DNA of 64,000 bases from Tritrichomonas musculus (GCA_039105265.1 JAPFFF010000012.1:5270001-5334000), one strand, 5' to 3'. Positions 49,809-60,415 are shown, counted from the first letter of the stretch. Numbers and translations are program-made. Notes: a model not told the origin generated them from the letters alone.

Positions 49809-50573
49809 TTATTTATTTTCTTTTGGTCTTATTCCTCCAATAAAATGTAAACGTTCTATTTGTGCATTATGCTTTACCATATAATAGCGTGTGTTTTGAA
49901 AGCTTCCCCTAAATGTATCATATTCATTATATTCTTTTTTAGTTGGAAACGGATGGCTGAGACTTTGATAAACATTGATGAAATAAACATCAGCTGCAAG
50001 AAATGTTTCATTTCCACTTTGTGAATAGTTTCTTGCATCAGGAATGTTTTCCCATAAATAAATTCCATATCCGGCTATGTCGCTTCTGTTTTCGTGGTCA
50101 ATTTTTTGATCTCTAATTATATCTGCTGCTTTTCTTGCTGTCGTTGCATATATCAATGGCATCCTTTTTCTAAATTTAATGACATCAAAGCCTCTTGGTG
50201 GAATCCCATCCAAATAACGTATGTTTTTAATTCTAGTAGATGATTCGACAAAATATTCTTTTCCGGATTCATGTTCTGTTAAAATAAGTGAATCAGATGA
50301 ACTTTTTTTCGTTTTTAATTCATTATGGGATACATGCTCAGTATGGCCGAGATAGACATCAGCCATTAAGTAAGTTCCTTTAGTTCGTGCTTTCTTATCA
50401 GTTTCAGGTGCAGTACGTGCAAAAAATATTCCTCCTTCTTTGCCTGGGAGGAATTGTTGAGAACCTAGAATTGATGCTGCTGCATCAGGCGTTGTTTGGT
50501 GCACCAAAAGCCTTCTTGTTTTATTTTGAGCAGATTTTGATCTTTGTTTTTTAGGTTTATATGGTGTACTCAT
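49809..50573 (-). CDS. Protein of two tandem PARP/ART-like folds
   Basis: I prefer the ATG at 50573 (MSTPYKPKKQR) because TCAATTT lies 6 nt before it; an upstream in-frame ATG at 50615 would add 14 residues. After a basic leader, two similar halves follow. Half 1: LLVHQTTPDAAASIL, GGIFFARTAPETDKKA, GTYLMADVYLG, EYFVESSTRIKNIRYLDG. Half 2: PLIYATTARKAADII, GYGIYLWENIPDARNY, TFLAADVYFI, RYYMVKHNAQIERLHFIGG. The order (H/Y-x-T-T, glycine-rich G-I-Y/F, Ala-Asp-Val strand, final Y-V/M strand) matches the PARP-type ADP-ribosyltransferase core. Only half 1 keeps the first histidine, and no final catalytic glutamate is obvious, so activity is doubtful; it may bind NAD or act as a scaffold. Confidence 0.7.
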   Translation of the reverse strand: MSTPYKPKKQRSKSAQNKTRRLLVHQTTPDAAASILGSQQFLPGKEGGIFFARTAPETDKKARTKGTYLMADVYLGHTEHVSHNELKTKKSSSDSLILTEHESGKEYFVESSTRIKNIRYLDGIPPRGFDVIKFRKRMPLIYATTARKAADIIRDQKIDHENRSDIAGYGIYLWENIPDARNYSQSGNETFLAADVYFINVYQSLSHPFPTKKEYNEYDTFRGSFQNTRYYMVKHNAQIERLHFIGGIRPKENK

Positions 50574-50578
50574 TCTAT

Positions 50579-50585
50579 AAATTGA
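50579..50585 (-). promoter_or_regulatory. Inr-like TCAATTT before the PARP-like gene
   Basis: On the minus strand TCAATTT ends 5 nt before the ATG at 50573, which favours that start. Confidence 0.4.
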
Positions 50586-50615
50586 AATAATTGAATACTT
50601 TATGAGTAATGACAT

Positions 50616-52641
50616 AAAAATTTCTTTGATAATTTGTCCGATGCTTTGAAATTGAAAATATAATTTATTTCTGATTTATCTTCATAATTTTTTTGTAAAA
50701 TTGTAATTAAATATGAGTTATTCATTTATTATTCTGAATAAATAATTATATTTAAGTTTAAATTTTTATTTCGCTATCAACAATTGACTTTTTGAAAATG
50801 CAATCTGTAGGTTGCTATCCTTAATTCAACATATTTAAATCGTCATTATCTTCAATTCACCATCTGTAAATAGCCACATGTAGTTCTCTACCTTTAACTT
50901 GCCATCTTTAACTTGCAATCATTTTCAATTTTCTTTCTTTAATTGGCCACCTTCAATTTGCCACCTGTATAACACAGCTTTATTATATTAAGCCAATTAA
51001 AGAAAGAAAAGTTCTTCAAAATAAATTACAATATATTAATAACAGAGTTCATTCATTCATCAACCAAAACTGACAAAAATTTCATATAAAATAAAGTATT
51101 CGCCCTTACATTTTCGATCATATTTTCACCTCACATTTCAGCCAGTATGATATTGCCATTTTTAAATCCAAATGCTCTATATATTGATAACATTACCATC
51201 TTAAATATTATAAAATAGATAATTTAAATCAATTTATCACATAAAAATGCTATATATATTTTGAAGCAAATACATAATTGCAGATTAATATCTTGAATAA
51301 ATCTGTTAACGATATCAAGCGCTAGTAATGACTATACTAATAAAAATACTTAAATAGTCATTACCATTGCCAAATTTCTTTATTTTCTTCTTTATCAGTA
51401 TAGTCATCATCATTATCTTTCTTTCTCCTCTTTTGCCATCGTATTCTTTTTCATTTCAATCTTCTTCCTCTGAGTTTCAATAAAAAGCTACAATTATATC
51501 GAAAAGTTACAAAAGTATTCATTATTAAAGTGGATAATTCCGTTGTAATCACGAAAAGACTGTAATAGAGTTAAGATATTGTGAATACTTTGTGAATTGA
51601 TATCAAAAATTTTCATATAATTGGCTTATAAATTATCTATTTTTTTAGATATCTTTGTAAATAATAATAAACAATAGATATTTGGTTATTTTAAAAATGT
51701 TGACCAATTTTTATTTCTAAAAAAGTTTATATTTCATGTTTAAATTATTCTACAAATTTATCTTTCTTTAAAAAAATAATTATCTTAAATACATTATCTT
51801 TCTTTAACCTTAGATGCAGTATCTCTACAATATCTTCAACTCAATATAATATCAAACCTTATTTTTACCAAGCTGATTTTGCAGCTCTAAGCACATCTGA
51901 GTATATAAGAGATTAAACCGAAAAAATTCTTATTGAACTTTTTGATCAAAAAATTAAAATTAGAACCAATAATTGGTATTATTTACCCAGTACACTTATA
52001 TTCTTTAAGCATTTTGCCCCAAACTGCAATGTTCAATTAGAATACAAGATTATCCAATGGCTATGAAAAATCTAGTTGTATATAGTAAGCGTTTTTCCGA
52101 TGAAGCCTCCCAGTTACCTTACAAAAGCATGCTGTGATCATGTATTGCGAGTTCGAATCTGTGATTGAAATTTTGAAACCATTTGATATTTTTCAATTCC
52201 AAAAATAATCTGAGTTCTCTTTTTTTTTTAGGCATGTGCTCTTGTTTCTTTTGCACAATGTGCCTTAAAAAATTTACGCTGGGCAACTTTATTAGTTAGA
52301 ATGAACTTGAGAGAGTTAAAATGAGAAAACCATTGGTTTCTACTTCATCAGGATCTTTTTCAACAATGATTGAAAATTTTTTATTGATAAATTGTTTCAT
52401 ATTATTTAAAAAGTTTTGCTCTTTTGTATTATTGGCACATTTTCTTTATAATCAGCAAGCATTTTCAATAAATGGAAAATACAAGAAAAGTATATAATTT
52501 CTTGACATGCAGTGCCTTCAAGCATGAACCCATGGAAATTGATCAGAAAATCTCCTTTTAAATTCTCCCATCCAAAAACAGAGATTTTTTTTTTTGAGTA
52601 TGTTTAGTCATATGATAAACTTTTTAATAAAAAGACTTAAT

Positions 52642-52642
<1 letters not shown>
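50616..52642. other. AT-rich intergenic DNA with degenerate repeats
   Basis: At 50805-50970 degenerate units built on ttgccatctttaacttgc and caccttcaatttgccacc recur. At 51521-51564 a solo MITE end is found. Near 52095-52165 a tRNA B-box-like stretch (gcgagttcgaatctg) stands without a convincing cloverleaf. No gene seen. Confidence 0.5.
51521..51564 (+). mobile_element. Solo right end of the CAGTC MITE family
   Basis: attattaaagtggataattc plus cgttgtaatcacgaaaagac then tgta matches the right end of the MITE at 48980-49617 (attaaagtggatatttccgt ... aaagactgta). No matching left end was found nearby, so it is a truncated copy. Confidence 0.7.

Positions 52643-52674
<32 letters not shown>
52643..52674. 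repeat. Homopolymer A(32)
   Basis: A run of 32 A; a second run of about 19 A begins at 52794. Length is likely to vary between clones or assemblies. Confidence 0.9.
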
Positions 52675-52675
<1 letters not shown>

Positions 52676-53017
52676 CATTAATATCTTAAAGAAATCTGCA
52701 TATTTCATATTTGAAATTCTTAACAGCCAAGTAGTATATACGAGTCGGTTTTCGTAGGGGCCGTAGCCCACAACGTCAACCCGAACTCGTGATAAAAAAA
52801 AAAAAAAAAAATAAATAATTTTTTTCTTCTTCTTCTTTTTTTCTTCTTGTTGTTTTCTTTTCTTGCTACCACTACTGCCCGCCATCTATGAAACGTCACA
52901 GGTACCACCCTGAGAATCTCGTACCTACCTTTCAAATATATGTAAATGTCATTTGTACCACTCAAAGGCTTTACCAATCATTATGAGATACTGACTATTG
53001 TATATTTTAGGCTTTAA
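52675..53017. other. GC-richer island with pyrimidine tract before the HTH gene
   Basis: The segment 52740-52790 (gtcggttttcgtaggggccg ... acgtcaacccgaactcgtga) is far less AT-rich than its surroundings and is followed by A and TTC/TTCTT runs. It may be a leader, an upstream exon or an unrecognised repeat end. The frame of the HTH protein is open from 53018 but has no ATG before 53099. Confidence 0.35.
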
Positions 53018-53098
53018 AATCAAATAATTCATACAGCCAGAAGAAAGTATTTCGCTTTAATCAACGATGAATGGGTAGACAACAAAAAGGTACATCAA

Positions 53099-53560
53099 AT
53101 GCTCTATAATGAATTCAAAGTACCTCTAAGCACGTTATACAGATGGACAAATGCATGGAAAAAAAGCAAACATTACGATCCTTCTGATATGTCAATACAT
53201 GGGCCTTTTCACCGAATCTTTACCGAACCATCAGCAGCTGTATCATCTACATTGAACATCAACAACAGCATTATTAATAATAAGAGGGAGGATGGCAAGG
53301 AAGACATTGTTATTATGAGAGACATAGAAGTACAAACAGAACCAGTTGAAGTTGAACCAGATGTACGTAATGTTATACTTGAAGCATATGCACAAATACT
53401 ACTTAATCAAGACAAAGCACAATTAGCTAATATTATATCAAAGAAATGCATCATAGTACCTATTGAATCTCTTAGCAACATCATCAAAGCAATACTGCAT
53501 GTAAATGACGTTGAAGTACAACTTATTGAAGATGTTGGATGTTGCGAGGAAAAGAGTTAG
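53099..53560 (+). CDS. HTH-like protein with the VGC-type C-terminal domain
   Basis: From the ATG at 53099 the product has 153 residues, but the frame is open back to 53018 and those extra codons (ARRKYFALINDEWVDNKKVH) complete a three-helix, homeodomain-like fold with MLYNEFKVPLSTLYRWTNAW, so the true start may lie in an upstream exon or use another codon. The middle is a polar linker. Residues about 97-153 (LLNQDKAQLANII, IIVPIESLSNIIKAIL, VEVQLIEDVGCCEE) resemble the C-terminal domain of the Polinton protein at 15716. I infer a DNA-binding protein of an element-related family; function unknown. Confidence 0.65.
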   Translation: MLYNEFKVPLSTLYRWTNAWKKSKHYDPSDMSIHGPFHRIFTEPSAAVSSTLNINNSIINNKREDGKEDIVIMRDIEVQTEPVEVEPDVRNVILEAYAQILLNQDKAQLANIISKKCIIVPIESLSNIIKAILHVNDVEVQLIEDVGCCEEKS

Positions 53561-53613
53561 TAACCACTTCTCTATTAAAATCATTAAAGATAATGGAGAA
53601 GTGGTTACTAACT
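53555..53613. other. Perfect 18-bp hairpin at the stop codon of the HTH gene
   Basis: agttagtaaccacttctc (53555-53572) and gagaagtggttactaact (53596-53613) are exact reverse complements around a 23-nt AT-rich loop. The left arm includes the stop codon. It could fold in the mRNA 3' end or be a protein-binding palindrome or the terminus of a small element. Confidence 0.85.
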
Positions 53614-53717
53614 TAAAACAAGTATATAATAAAGAATATAATAAACTTCTTAATAATTATCATGTATGTTAAAATTATTGTATAGTATAAAAAATTAGAA
53701 GTAATTATTTTTTACTC

Positions 53718-54073
53718 TTACTCTTTTGGTGATGAAACATCTTGTGAATCATTTTCTTGTGTCTCTTGTGAGTCAGTCACTATTGGCACGTGAAAGCCAA
53801 TAGATTTTGGTTTTGGAGATTGAGGAGTCTTTTTATGATAAACCTCGCAGGTAGTGAGATTCATTTGAGTAAGTGCTTCAGCAATCTTGTTCAAGTTCGC
53901 TTGTATTAAAGGGTCATAGATGATGCAGACAGTATTAGGTGTCGAGTTTATTATTTTTTGGTTAAACGAAATATAACCTCTTTAACAGCATTGGCCATTT
54001 CAACATGAGCATTTTTGATAGAAATCTTTTGCTGTTTTTGGAATTCTTTGAAGTCATTTCCAGAACGAGACAT
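53718..54073 (-). pseudogene. Small gene with a broken frame, unknown family
   Basis: From an ATG at 54073 the frame reads MSRSGNDFKEFQKQQ, KISIKNAHVEMANAVKEVIF and stops at 53951. An overlapping frame then continues with sensible protein: NSTPNTVCIIYDPLIQANL, NKIAEALTQMNLTTCEVYHK, and a polar tail ending SSPKE at 53718. The switch falls at an A6 run, so either a one-step frame change broke the gene or the assembly is wrong by a base there. No family recognised. Confidence 0.55.
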
Positions 54074-54145
54074 TTTAAAAAATGAAGTGATTTTTTTTTT
54101 GGCCAAATTCAATTTTCAAAAATAATTCAATTTTTTTTCTCGAAT

Positions 54146-54388
54146 GTGAGCAAAAATTTAGATTTGGGCGAGTTCAAGGAAACAGCTATTATCAAGAAAC
54201 TCAAGAAGTCTAAAGGTAAAGACAACCTCAAAAATATTGATACTGCAAAAACTGAAACAAAAGAAAAACGTGGTAGAAAGCAAAAATATTCAACAATCGA
54301 AGAACTCTTCTTGAATGATGTACGATATGAGAGATTTATGGATGGAGTTCTCTCTGGTGACTTTTCAAATGATCTTCATCAATTCTGA
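54146..54388 (+). CDS. Small basic protein without an ATG start, unknown
   Basis: The frame from 54146 opens with a GTG, which a eukaryote would hardly use, and no in-frame ATG precedes the coding-like part, so the true start is unclear. The product is lysine-rich (KETAIIKKLKKSKGKDNLKN, KEKRGRKQKYSTIEELFLND) and ends SGDFSNDLHQF. It is divergent from the gene at 53718-54073 with about 70 bp between them. Possibly a nuclear basic protein or the 3' exon of one. Confidence 0.35.
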   Translation: MSKNLDLGEFKETAIIKKLKKSKGKDNLKNIDTAKTETKEKRGRKQKYSTIEELFLNDVRYERFMDGVLSGDFSNDLHQF

Positions 54389-54622
54389 ATACAATTTTGA
54401 TTGATATCGAAAATTCAAATTTTGTTGGAATTATAAATAATAAAACTAATGTGTATCTTTAAAAGCTTTTTTTCAAATCAAAGCAATTTTGATATAATAA
54501 TATTTGCATCATTTCGTATTTTTTTCAAAATAAGTAATATGATTTAATAATGATATCCATTTAAATAAGAAATTTTTTTTTATAGTTTTTCCATTTTCAT
54601 AATATAGGTCAAAATTGACCTT

Positions 54623-54629
54623 TCAATTT
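54623..54629 (+). promoter_or_regulatory. Inr-like TCAATTT before the ankyrin gene
   Basis: Ends 36 nt before the ATG at 54666; a second similar word TCAAAATT is at 54609-54616. Confidence 0.35.
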
Positions 54630-54665
54630 AAATCTACAAAACTTTCTTTTGTTCGATTGATAAAA

Positions 54666-57356
54666 ATGGATATACAGAATTATTTATCTAAAATGAAAGA
54701 TATTTACTGCAATATTATCAACATTATTGAAAACGAAACCGATGAAGATTGTAATATTTGTGAATCCAGTATTTTTCTTGATTCAAATGACAAAAAACAT
54801 TTATTAAAAGAAATACTCAATATTATATTACACATTGGAAATAACCATCATCGATTTCCTGGCTTTTTTACCCAGATTGAAAAAATTATATTATCATTAA
54901 AAGAAGAAATTCTACAAAATTTCACAAATATAGAGATATTCAATATTTTTAAAACCAACAAACGAATTCTTCTTATTTTGATCGAATCCAAGATTATTGA
55001 AATTGACAAAACAATAGTTCAACAAATTATTAAAGAAAAACCAAATCAATTTTATTTTTACCCTGAAATAAAACCATTTTTAGACGAAGCTAAAAATCCA
55101 ATCATCATAGAAGATGAATTAAATATTTTCTATAAAAAAAGAAGAATAGGCGAGAATGATAGTTATCTATGTGAATTAATTCGAAATGATTTAGTTGAAG
55201 AATTTATTTCATATGTAAATCGAGCTTGTATTTCACTTTCAAACTCAATCATCAAATCATCGATATATGAAACAAATCAATTTTTATTAGACAGAGAAAA
55301 TATAAATTTAATTGAATATTCCTTATTTTATGGATCAATTCAAATTTTCAAATATTTATGTTTTAATGGAGTTAGATTATCTTCTTCTTTGTGGCTTTTT
55401 GCTATTCATGGGAAGGATCCAGAATTGATTCATTATCTTGAAGAAAACATAGTCAATGATGATAATTTTTCAATGAATGAATGTATTTTTGAATCAACAA
55501 AATGTCATCATAATGACTTTGCACAATATTTCATCGATATGTACAATTCAGATATGTACAATTCAGATGGAATGAATGAAGAATTGCTATCAAAAATTGT
55601 AGAATTTTATAATTTTCATTTTTTTCCAAATGAAATGAATGAAATTATGTTATTTAATTTATGCCGCTTTGATTATAAAATACTTGCTAAAATTGTAATG
55701 GAAACAGTTAAAATAGATCTTAATTGTTTAATCACTTTTACAAACAGCCATGTTTGAAAATTTTTTTTTTTTATATAATTTATAAAATACTTTTGTTATT
55801 TATTTAAATTCACGACATGAAGGCGAGTTGAAGATAATTCAAAATTATAAGAATTGAATATAATTTCATATGAAGATAAAATTTAATACAGTTTCAACTG
55901 ATTTTTTTTGTTTTAATAAAGTTTTGAATATTAATAATTTGAATGAAATTCAATCAATTTAAATTATTAATACAATTTTTTTTTATGTTTTTAATATGGC
56001 ACCATTACATATATTAATTGAAAGTGAAAATGTTGAACTTATTAAGGTTTTATTATTATTTAAAAATATTGATGTAAATTTAGAAATGATTTCATTAGCA
56101 ATTTTATTAATGACATTTCAGTTCACCTATTTCAATTCCATTTCAATTCAAAATCTTACCAAGCTGTTTTAAATATGACATTTAATGTAATTTTAATACA
56201 AATTTATTTATAGATGTGTTTAAATATTTGTTTTTTTTGAATATAATTCTAAATATTTTTTTTTCATAAAATTCTATATCATCAAATTTTATAAAACAAT
56301 TCATAAAAGAATTTCATTAGAATATTTAATCCAAATGTTGAATTAATAATTGTTATGGAATTTCAAATTTGATTATGAATTCAATTTCAAGATCAACTGG
56401 TTTAATTACATTCAATTTCAATTTCAATATAATTCTCGCCTCTTTTGTTTAAAATAGAGTTTCATTTATTTTTATCATAATATAATTCACAAAAATATTA
56501 GTTTTTTTAATATGATTCTAAAATTATATAACTAATAGAGTTTTGATTCTTTTTATTTTCATATGATTTCAAATTATAGTTTGGTAATCAAATTCAATTA
56601 TATTTATTTAAATCTAGTTTCAATTTTTATTAATAAAGTTTGAAATAAAATCGTATTTATCACATTCAATTTTATCATTGTTAATTATGTTTCAAATCAA
56701 AATCATTTTAAATACCATTCAATTTATTTTTCGTCATTTCATTAAAAATTGATTTTTTAAATAAAATTCATTTGTAATCATTTATACTCTACCATTATGC
56801 ATGGCTGTTGCAAAAAACAATATTGAAATTATGAATCTTTTATTATCAAATCCAGATATTGATGTTAATAAAAAAGCTGTTTTTTTTATATTTTGAAATT
56901 TTATAAAATTTCAGAATCAGTATTTTTTTTGGAATTTTATTTTCTATGTATTTTTATATCAGCATTACATTTAGCAGTATTTGATAACAAAATAGAAATT
57001 GTTAAACTTTTGTTATCTCATCCTAAAATTGATATTAATTTGAAATCAATTTTACCTTTTTTTCATGACATTTTAATTTAAAACTTTTATTATTTTAACA
57101 ACCAAAACACTGCTTTGCATTATTCAGTTTATAATTGCAATATAGATATTATCAAAATTTTATTAAATGTTGAAGCAATTGATATAAATTTGAAAAATGG
57201 AATTATATTTTTTTATTGATTTGATTTAAAGATATAATTAATGATTTTAAATCTATTATCATATGGAAAACTCCAATCGAATTGACAGAAAATGAACAAA
57301 TTAGGAAATTGTTTTATAGTAAAATTGATTGTAAAAAGAGTGATATTGTTTCTTGA
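54666..57356 (+). CDS. Trichomonad ankyrin-family gene with repeats in separate blocks
   Basis: I chose the ATG at 54666 (MDIQNYLSKMKDIYCNI). The first block (to 55757, 363 residues) is the lineage-specific N-terminal helical domain (NIFKTNKRILLILIESKIIE, YFYPEIKPFLDEAKN) plus the first ankyrin-like units. Then single ankyrin repeats stand alone: about 55990-56095 (MAPLHILIESENVELIKVLL), 56783-56881 (TLPLCMAVAKNNIEIMNLLL), 56956-57055 (SALHLAVFDNKIEIVKLLL), 57094-57205 (NTALHYSVYNCNIDIIKILL), and a closing piece 57261-57356 (WKTPIELTENEQIRKLF). Spacers of about 45 to 690 bp contain stops. Each block ends just after IDxNxK and resumes just before T/S-A/P-L. It is either a gene with many unusual introns or a decaying gene; read literally the protein stops at 55757. 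Confidence 0.6.
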
Positions 57357-57381
57357 TAAAATACATTTTTATTATGGAAAT

Positions 57382-57383
<2 letters not shown>

Positions 57384-57421
<38 letters not shown>
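57384..57421. repeat. Homopolymer T(38)
   Basis: 38 consecutive T just after the ankyrin gene and 23 bp before the MULE target duplication. Length is probably unstable. Confidence 0.9.
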
Positions 57422-57444
57422 CTAAATATTTTTAGTAATAATGT

Positions 57445-57453
57445 GATTTTTTT
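57445..57453. repeat. 9-bp target duplication of the MULE (left copy)
   Basis: gattttttt, repeated exactly at 60789-60797. Nine bases is the usual length for Mutator-like elements. Confidence 0.85.
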
Positions 57454-57824
57454 GGATTAGGAAAAAAATTCCAACTTGGAATTTCCAAGTTTTTTTTATT
57501 TCACATGTCAAGAAAACTTGGAAATTCCAAGTTTTTTTTTCCCTGAGCTTTTCTTCAACAATAGCAAGAACAAAATGATAAAAAACGCGTTAATACTTTG
57601 ATATAATAAGTTATCAATATCATTTGGCAATTTTTTTCGTGCATTTCATCCAAATCTTAAAATGCTGATACTGATATCATTACGCCATGCATCTCAAAAT
57701 ACAAAAACAAATGCAAATTTACCGCTATCAACACTTTAATAACAATATACGATTCATTTACCATGCAAATTTCGAAATTTTCATTTTGACTCTCATAATT
57801 AATATTCAATAATTATACTAGCAT
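57454..57824 (+). repeat. Left inverted repeat of the MULE (371 bp)
   Basis: Near-identical to the reverse complement of 60416-60788. It contains smaller palindromes (cttggaatttccaag and cttggaaattccaag) near its outer end, possible transposase-binding sites. Confidence 0.9.
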
Positions 57825-58223
57825 TAAATAAATGTATCTATCCGAAAAATTCAAATAGGAAATAAAAAAAAAGATATCTTTCCTAAATTAAAAAAAAAAA
57901 AAATCCATATATAACTTTCTCTCACGATATTTTTTTTATTTATTTATTTTTATAATATGCTTTTAAACTCAGGAAAAAGGTATAATATTAGCTTAATATT
58001 TAGATAATCTAAGAATGTATCACAATTAATTCAAAAAGTTTTAATAAACCATTCAAAAAAAAAAAAAGTTCGGTGCTTTTTTTATTCCTACCGAATGTTT
58101 TTTGATTCATTAAAGCTTCTTATAAACCATTCAGATATAATAATTGATCATGTTAAAAAGAAAAAAGTAAAAAAAAAATTTATTAAAATAGATCATGTTA
58201 AAAAAAAAAAATATTTATTAAAT

Positions 58224-60218
58224 TTAAAATATTTCATTTTCATCATCAGAAACAATAACGCCATTTGGAGCCTGGTTAGGAATATCTGCAAAAGCTTTGC
58301 TGATCATTGTCCAATTTTTAAAATACCAATCAATTATGGCCTTTTTAGTTTTAACTGTGTATTTTAATCTTGGTATGGCTGGATTTGTATCGCATAATTG
58401 ATTTGCAAGTGATACAAGAGCAGAAATTGTGACTTTCCTCCCTTCGACATGACGTTGAATTATTTTGAATATAAGAGATTTATCTTTGTCCAAGTTATTT
58501 TCTTCTATAGAACTAATATATCGTTTTTTTTGCTTTTTTTTAGGCTTGTTCAATAATGAAAAAAGTGGTAATTGTATGTCAATTTGGGCTTGATGAATAA
58601 GATCATTTATTTTTTCCCTATATTCTGGAGAATTCTGATATAGATATCTGATTTTTGAAGCAATTAAATCTGCATCTTGCACTTTTAATTGATCAGTTTG
58701 AACAACTTTTTCATAAGAATGATTATTAAGGCTAACATTACAAGTAATTGTACCAAACGCCTCATGAAATGTGGAACAAAGCCAATCTTTTGAAACAGCT
58801 TTATATAAATCAATATTGTTTTCTCTTAAGAAGCGTATCTGTTTTGGACAAGGAATTCCTAAGTCTGTGTCGATATAACAAACGCATTTACCTTTTTGGC
58901 CGACTAAATGATACTCATCATCGTAAAATTCGTTGCGAGCATCTTTAAGTATCATTTTGTCAATTAATTGATTTGCTGAATCAGTTAATAATTGATTTTC
59001 CTTGTGAATTCTAGAAGCAGATGCCTCAAACCATTCAGTTGAAATGGTGAAACATTCTTGAAGCATATAATATGCGTTGTTTGATTTCAATTTAATAATA
59101 TTATTAAACATTTCTAAACGTTGTGACGATACAATGTTTCGTTTGTGAATCTTTGGATTTGATAAAAAGTGATGAGCAATATTGCTTAAATAATAAAGAC
59201 CTTTGAGTTCTGAATCAACTTGCGATTCTTCTTTGATCCAAAGTGCTTGAAAAGTGTCATCAGATATTTTTCCTTGCATTAAATGTTTTAAGCATTTCCA
59301 TAAATTTACACTTGGCTTGAATTGAAACTTTTTTAAAAAGTTTTCTTTTAAATGAAATAAGCAATATATTAAATTATATTTTTTCCCAAAACTATCACGA
59401 CAAGCTTTTTCTATACATGGAGCCATATCAGAAATTACTGTGAAATGGACATCGGGCAGTTCATTCTCAATCATATCAAAGATATATCGATATCCTTTTG
59501 AATCCTCTGTCCCTCTTAGAACAATACCAACTATTTGTGTATGTAATTCACCATCAATAACGGCGCATGTTGTGAATCGAATATCTTCTTTTGAAAAAGT
59601 TGCGTCAACTATAAGAGGATTTGGGTATGACTTAAGAACTTTTCTTGCCCATGGTGGAAACAGTATAATAGCTGTTAAAGTTCCTTCAAAAAAGTCGTAA
59701 TTCAATTCCCAGTTGTGTTCATTCTTAAATTTTTCGGCTAGGTCTATCAATTGGCCTAATGATCCCTTTGTATGATTGAAAAATATTCCTTTAGCAAGAT
59801 GGCGTATGTATTTTGATTCATTTTTTGTAAAGTCTTTACCTGAAATTATTTTAAGTATATTTTTTACTTGATTAATTGATGGCATTGATTCTTTAAATGA
59901 ATCAGATATACGTTCGGCTAGAGCGTGAGGATCAAGGGAATCACGAATATTTTGGATTGAATGAGAACAATTAATTTTATGATTGAGATTGGTACCTTTG
60001 AGAACTAGATAATAACCTTTTTTGCATTTTTTGGAATCTCTTAAATTAAAAGTGATTTGAAAAGGACAATCCTGATCTTTGCATTGAATTTTATAATAAT
60101 TTCCAGAATTTAGAATATTAAACTTTATTGATTTTGTACGTGCTAAATTTATGCAATATTGAATCATTTCGTCCCTATTTTCAAAAAAATTGACGAGTTC
60201 TATTTTCGATGTTTCCAT
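58224..60218 (-). CDS. MULE transposase
   Basis: I chose the ATG at 60218 (METSKIELVNFFENRDEM): the longer frame has no ATG upstream. The 664-residue product has an N-terminal WRKY/FLYWCH-type zinc finger (YKIQCKDQDCPFQITF ... LNHKINCSH), the MULE/DDE core (NPLIVDATFSKEDIRF, VISDMAPCIEKACRD, LIYCLFHLKENFLKKF), and a region like a degenerate SWIM finger (CVCYIDTDLGIPCP). It ends with a basic stretch (KPKKKQKKRYI) and an acidic tail. The protein cuts and joins the element ends; the DDE pattern D-A-T, D-M and the C-x-x-H block is the standard one. The frame is intact. Confidence 0.92.
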   Translation of the reverse strand: METSKIELVNFFENRDEMIQYCINLARTKSIKFNILNSGNYYKIQCKDQDCPFQITFNLRDSKKCKKGYYLVLKGTNLNHKINCSHSIQNIRDSLDPHALAERISDSFKESMPSINQVKNILKIISGKDFTKNESKYIRHLAKGIFFNHTKGSLGQLIDLAEKFKNEHNWELNYDFFEGTLTAIILFPPWARKVLKSYPNPLIVDATFSKEDIRFTTCAVIDGELHTQIVGIVLRGTEDSKGYRYIFDMIENELPDVHFTVISDMAPCIEKACRDSFGKKYNLIYCLFHLKENFLKKFQFKPSVNLWKCLKHLMQGKISDDTFQALWIKEESQVDSELKGLYYLSNIAHHFLSNPKIHKRNIVSSQRLEMFNNIIKLKSNNAYYMLQECFTISTEWFEASASRIHKENQLLTDSANQLIDKMILKDARNEFYDDEYHLVGQKGKCVCYIDTDLGIPCPKQIRFLRENNIDLYKAVSKDWLCSTFHEAFGTITCNVSLNNHSYEKVVQTDQLKVQDADLIASKIRYLYQNSPEYREKINDLIHQAQIDIQLPLFSLLNKPKKKQKKRYISSIEENNLDKDKSLIFKIIQRHVEGRKVTISALVSLANQLCDTNPAIPRLKYTVKTKKAIIDWYFKNWTMISKAFADIPNQAPNGVIVSDDENEIF

Positions 60219-60415
60219 CAAGATTAGAAATGGAAAAACTAAACGAATTTGTATAATATTTGAATGGTTTATCACAACTTTTTGAATGAATTGTTAGAAC
60301 TTTTTGAAAATTTTTTAAAAAAACATTCGGTAGGATAAAAAATTAGTTCATACTTCATATTAATTATACTAGCATAAAATAATTTTCCATATTAATGTAA
60401 TTATGTATATTGATT

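Noticed and set aside
52090-52165. tRNA-like sequence with gcgagttcgaatctg
   Set aside because: Only the T loop matches; the T stem and acceptor stem do not pair.
60219-60275. Longer N-terminus of the MULE transposase
   Set aside because: It would need a GTG start; the ATG at 60218 gives a complete family-length protein.
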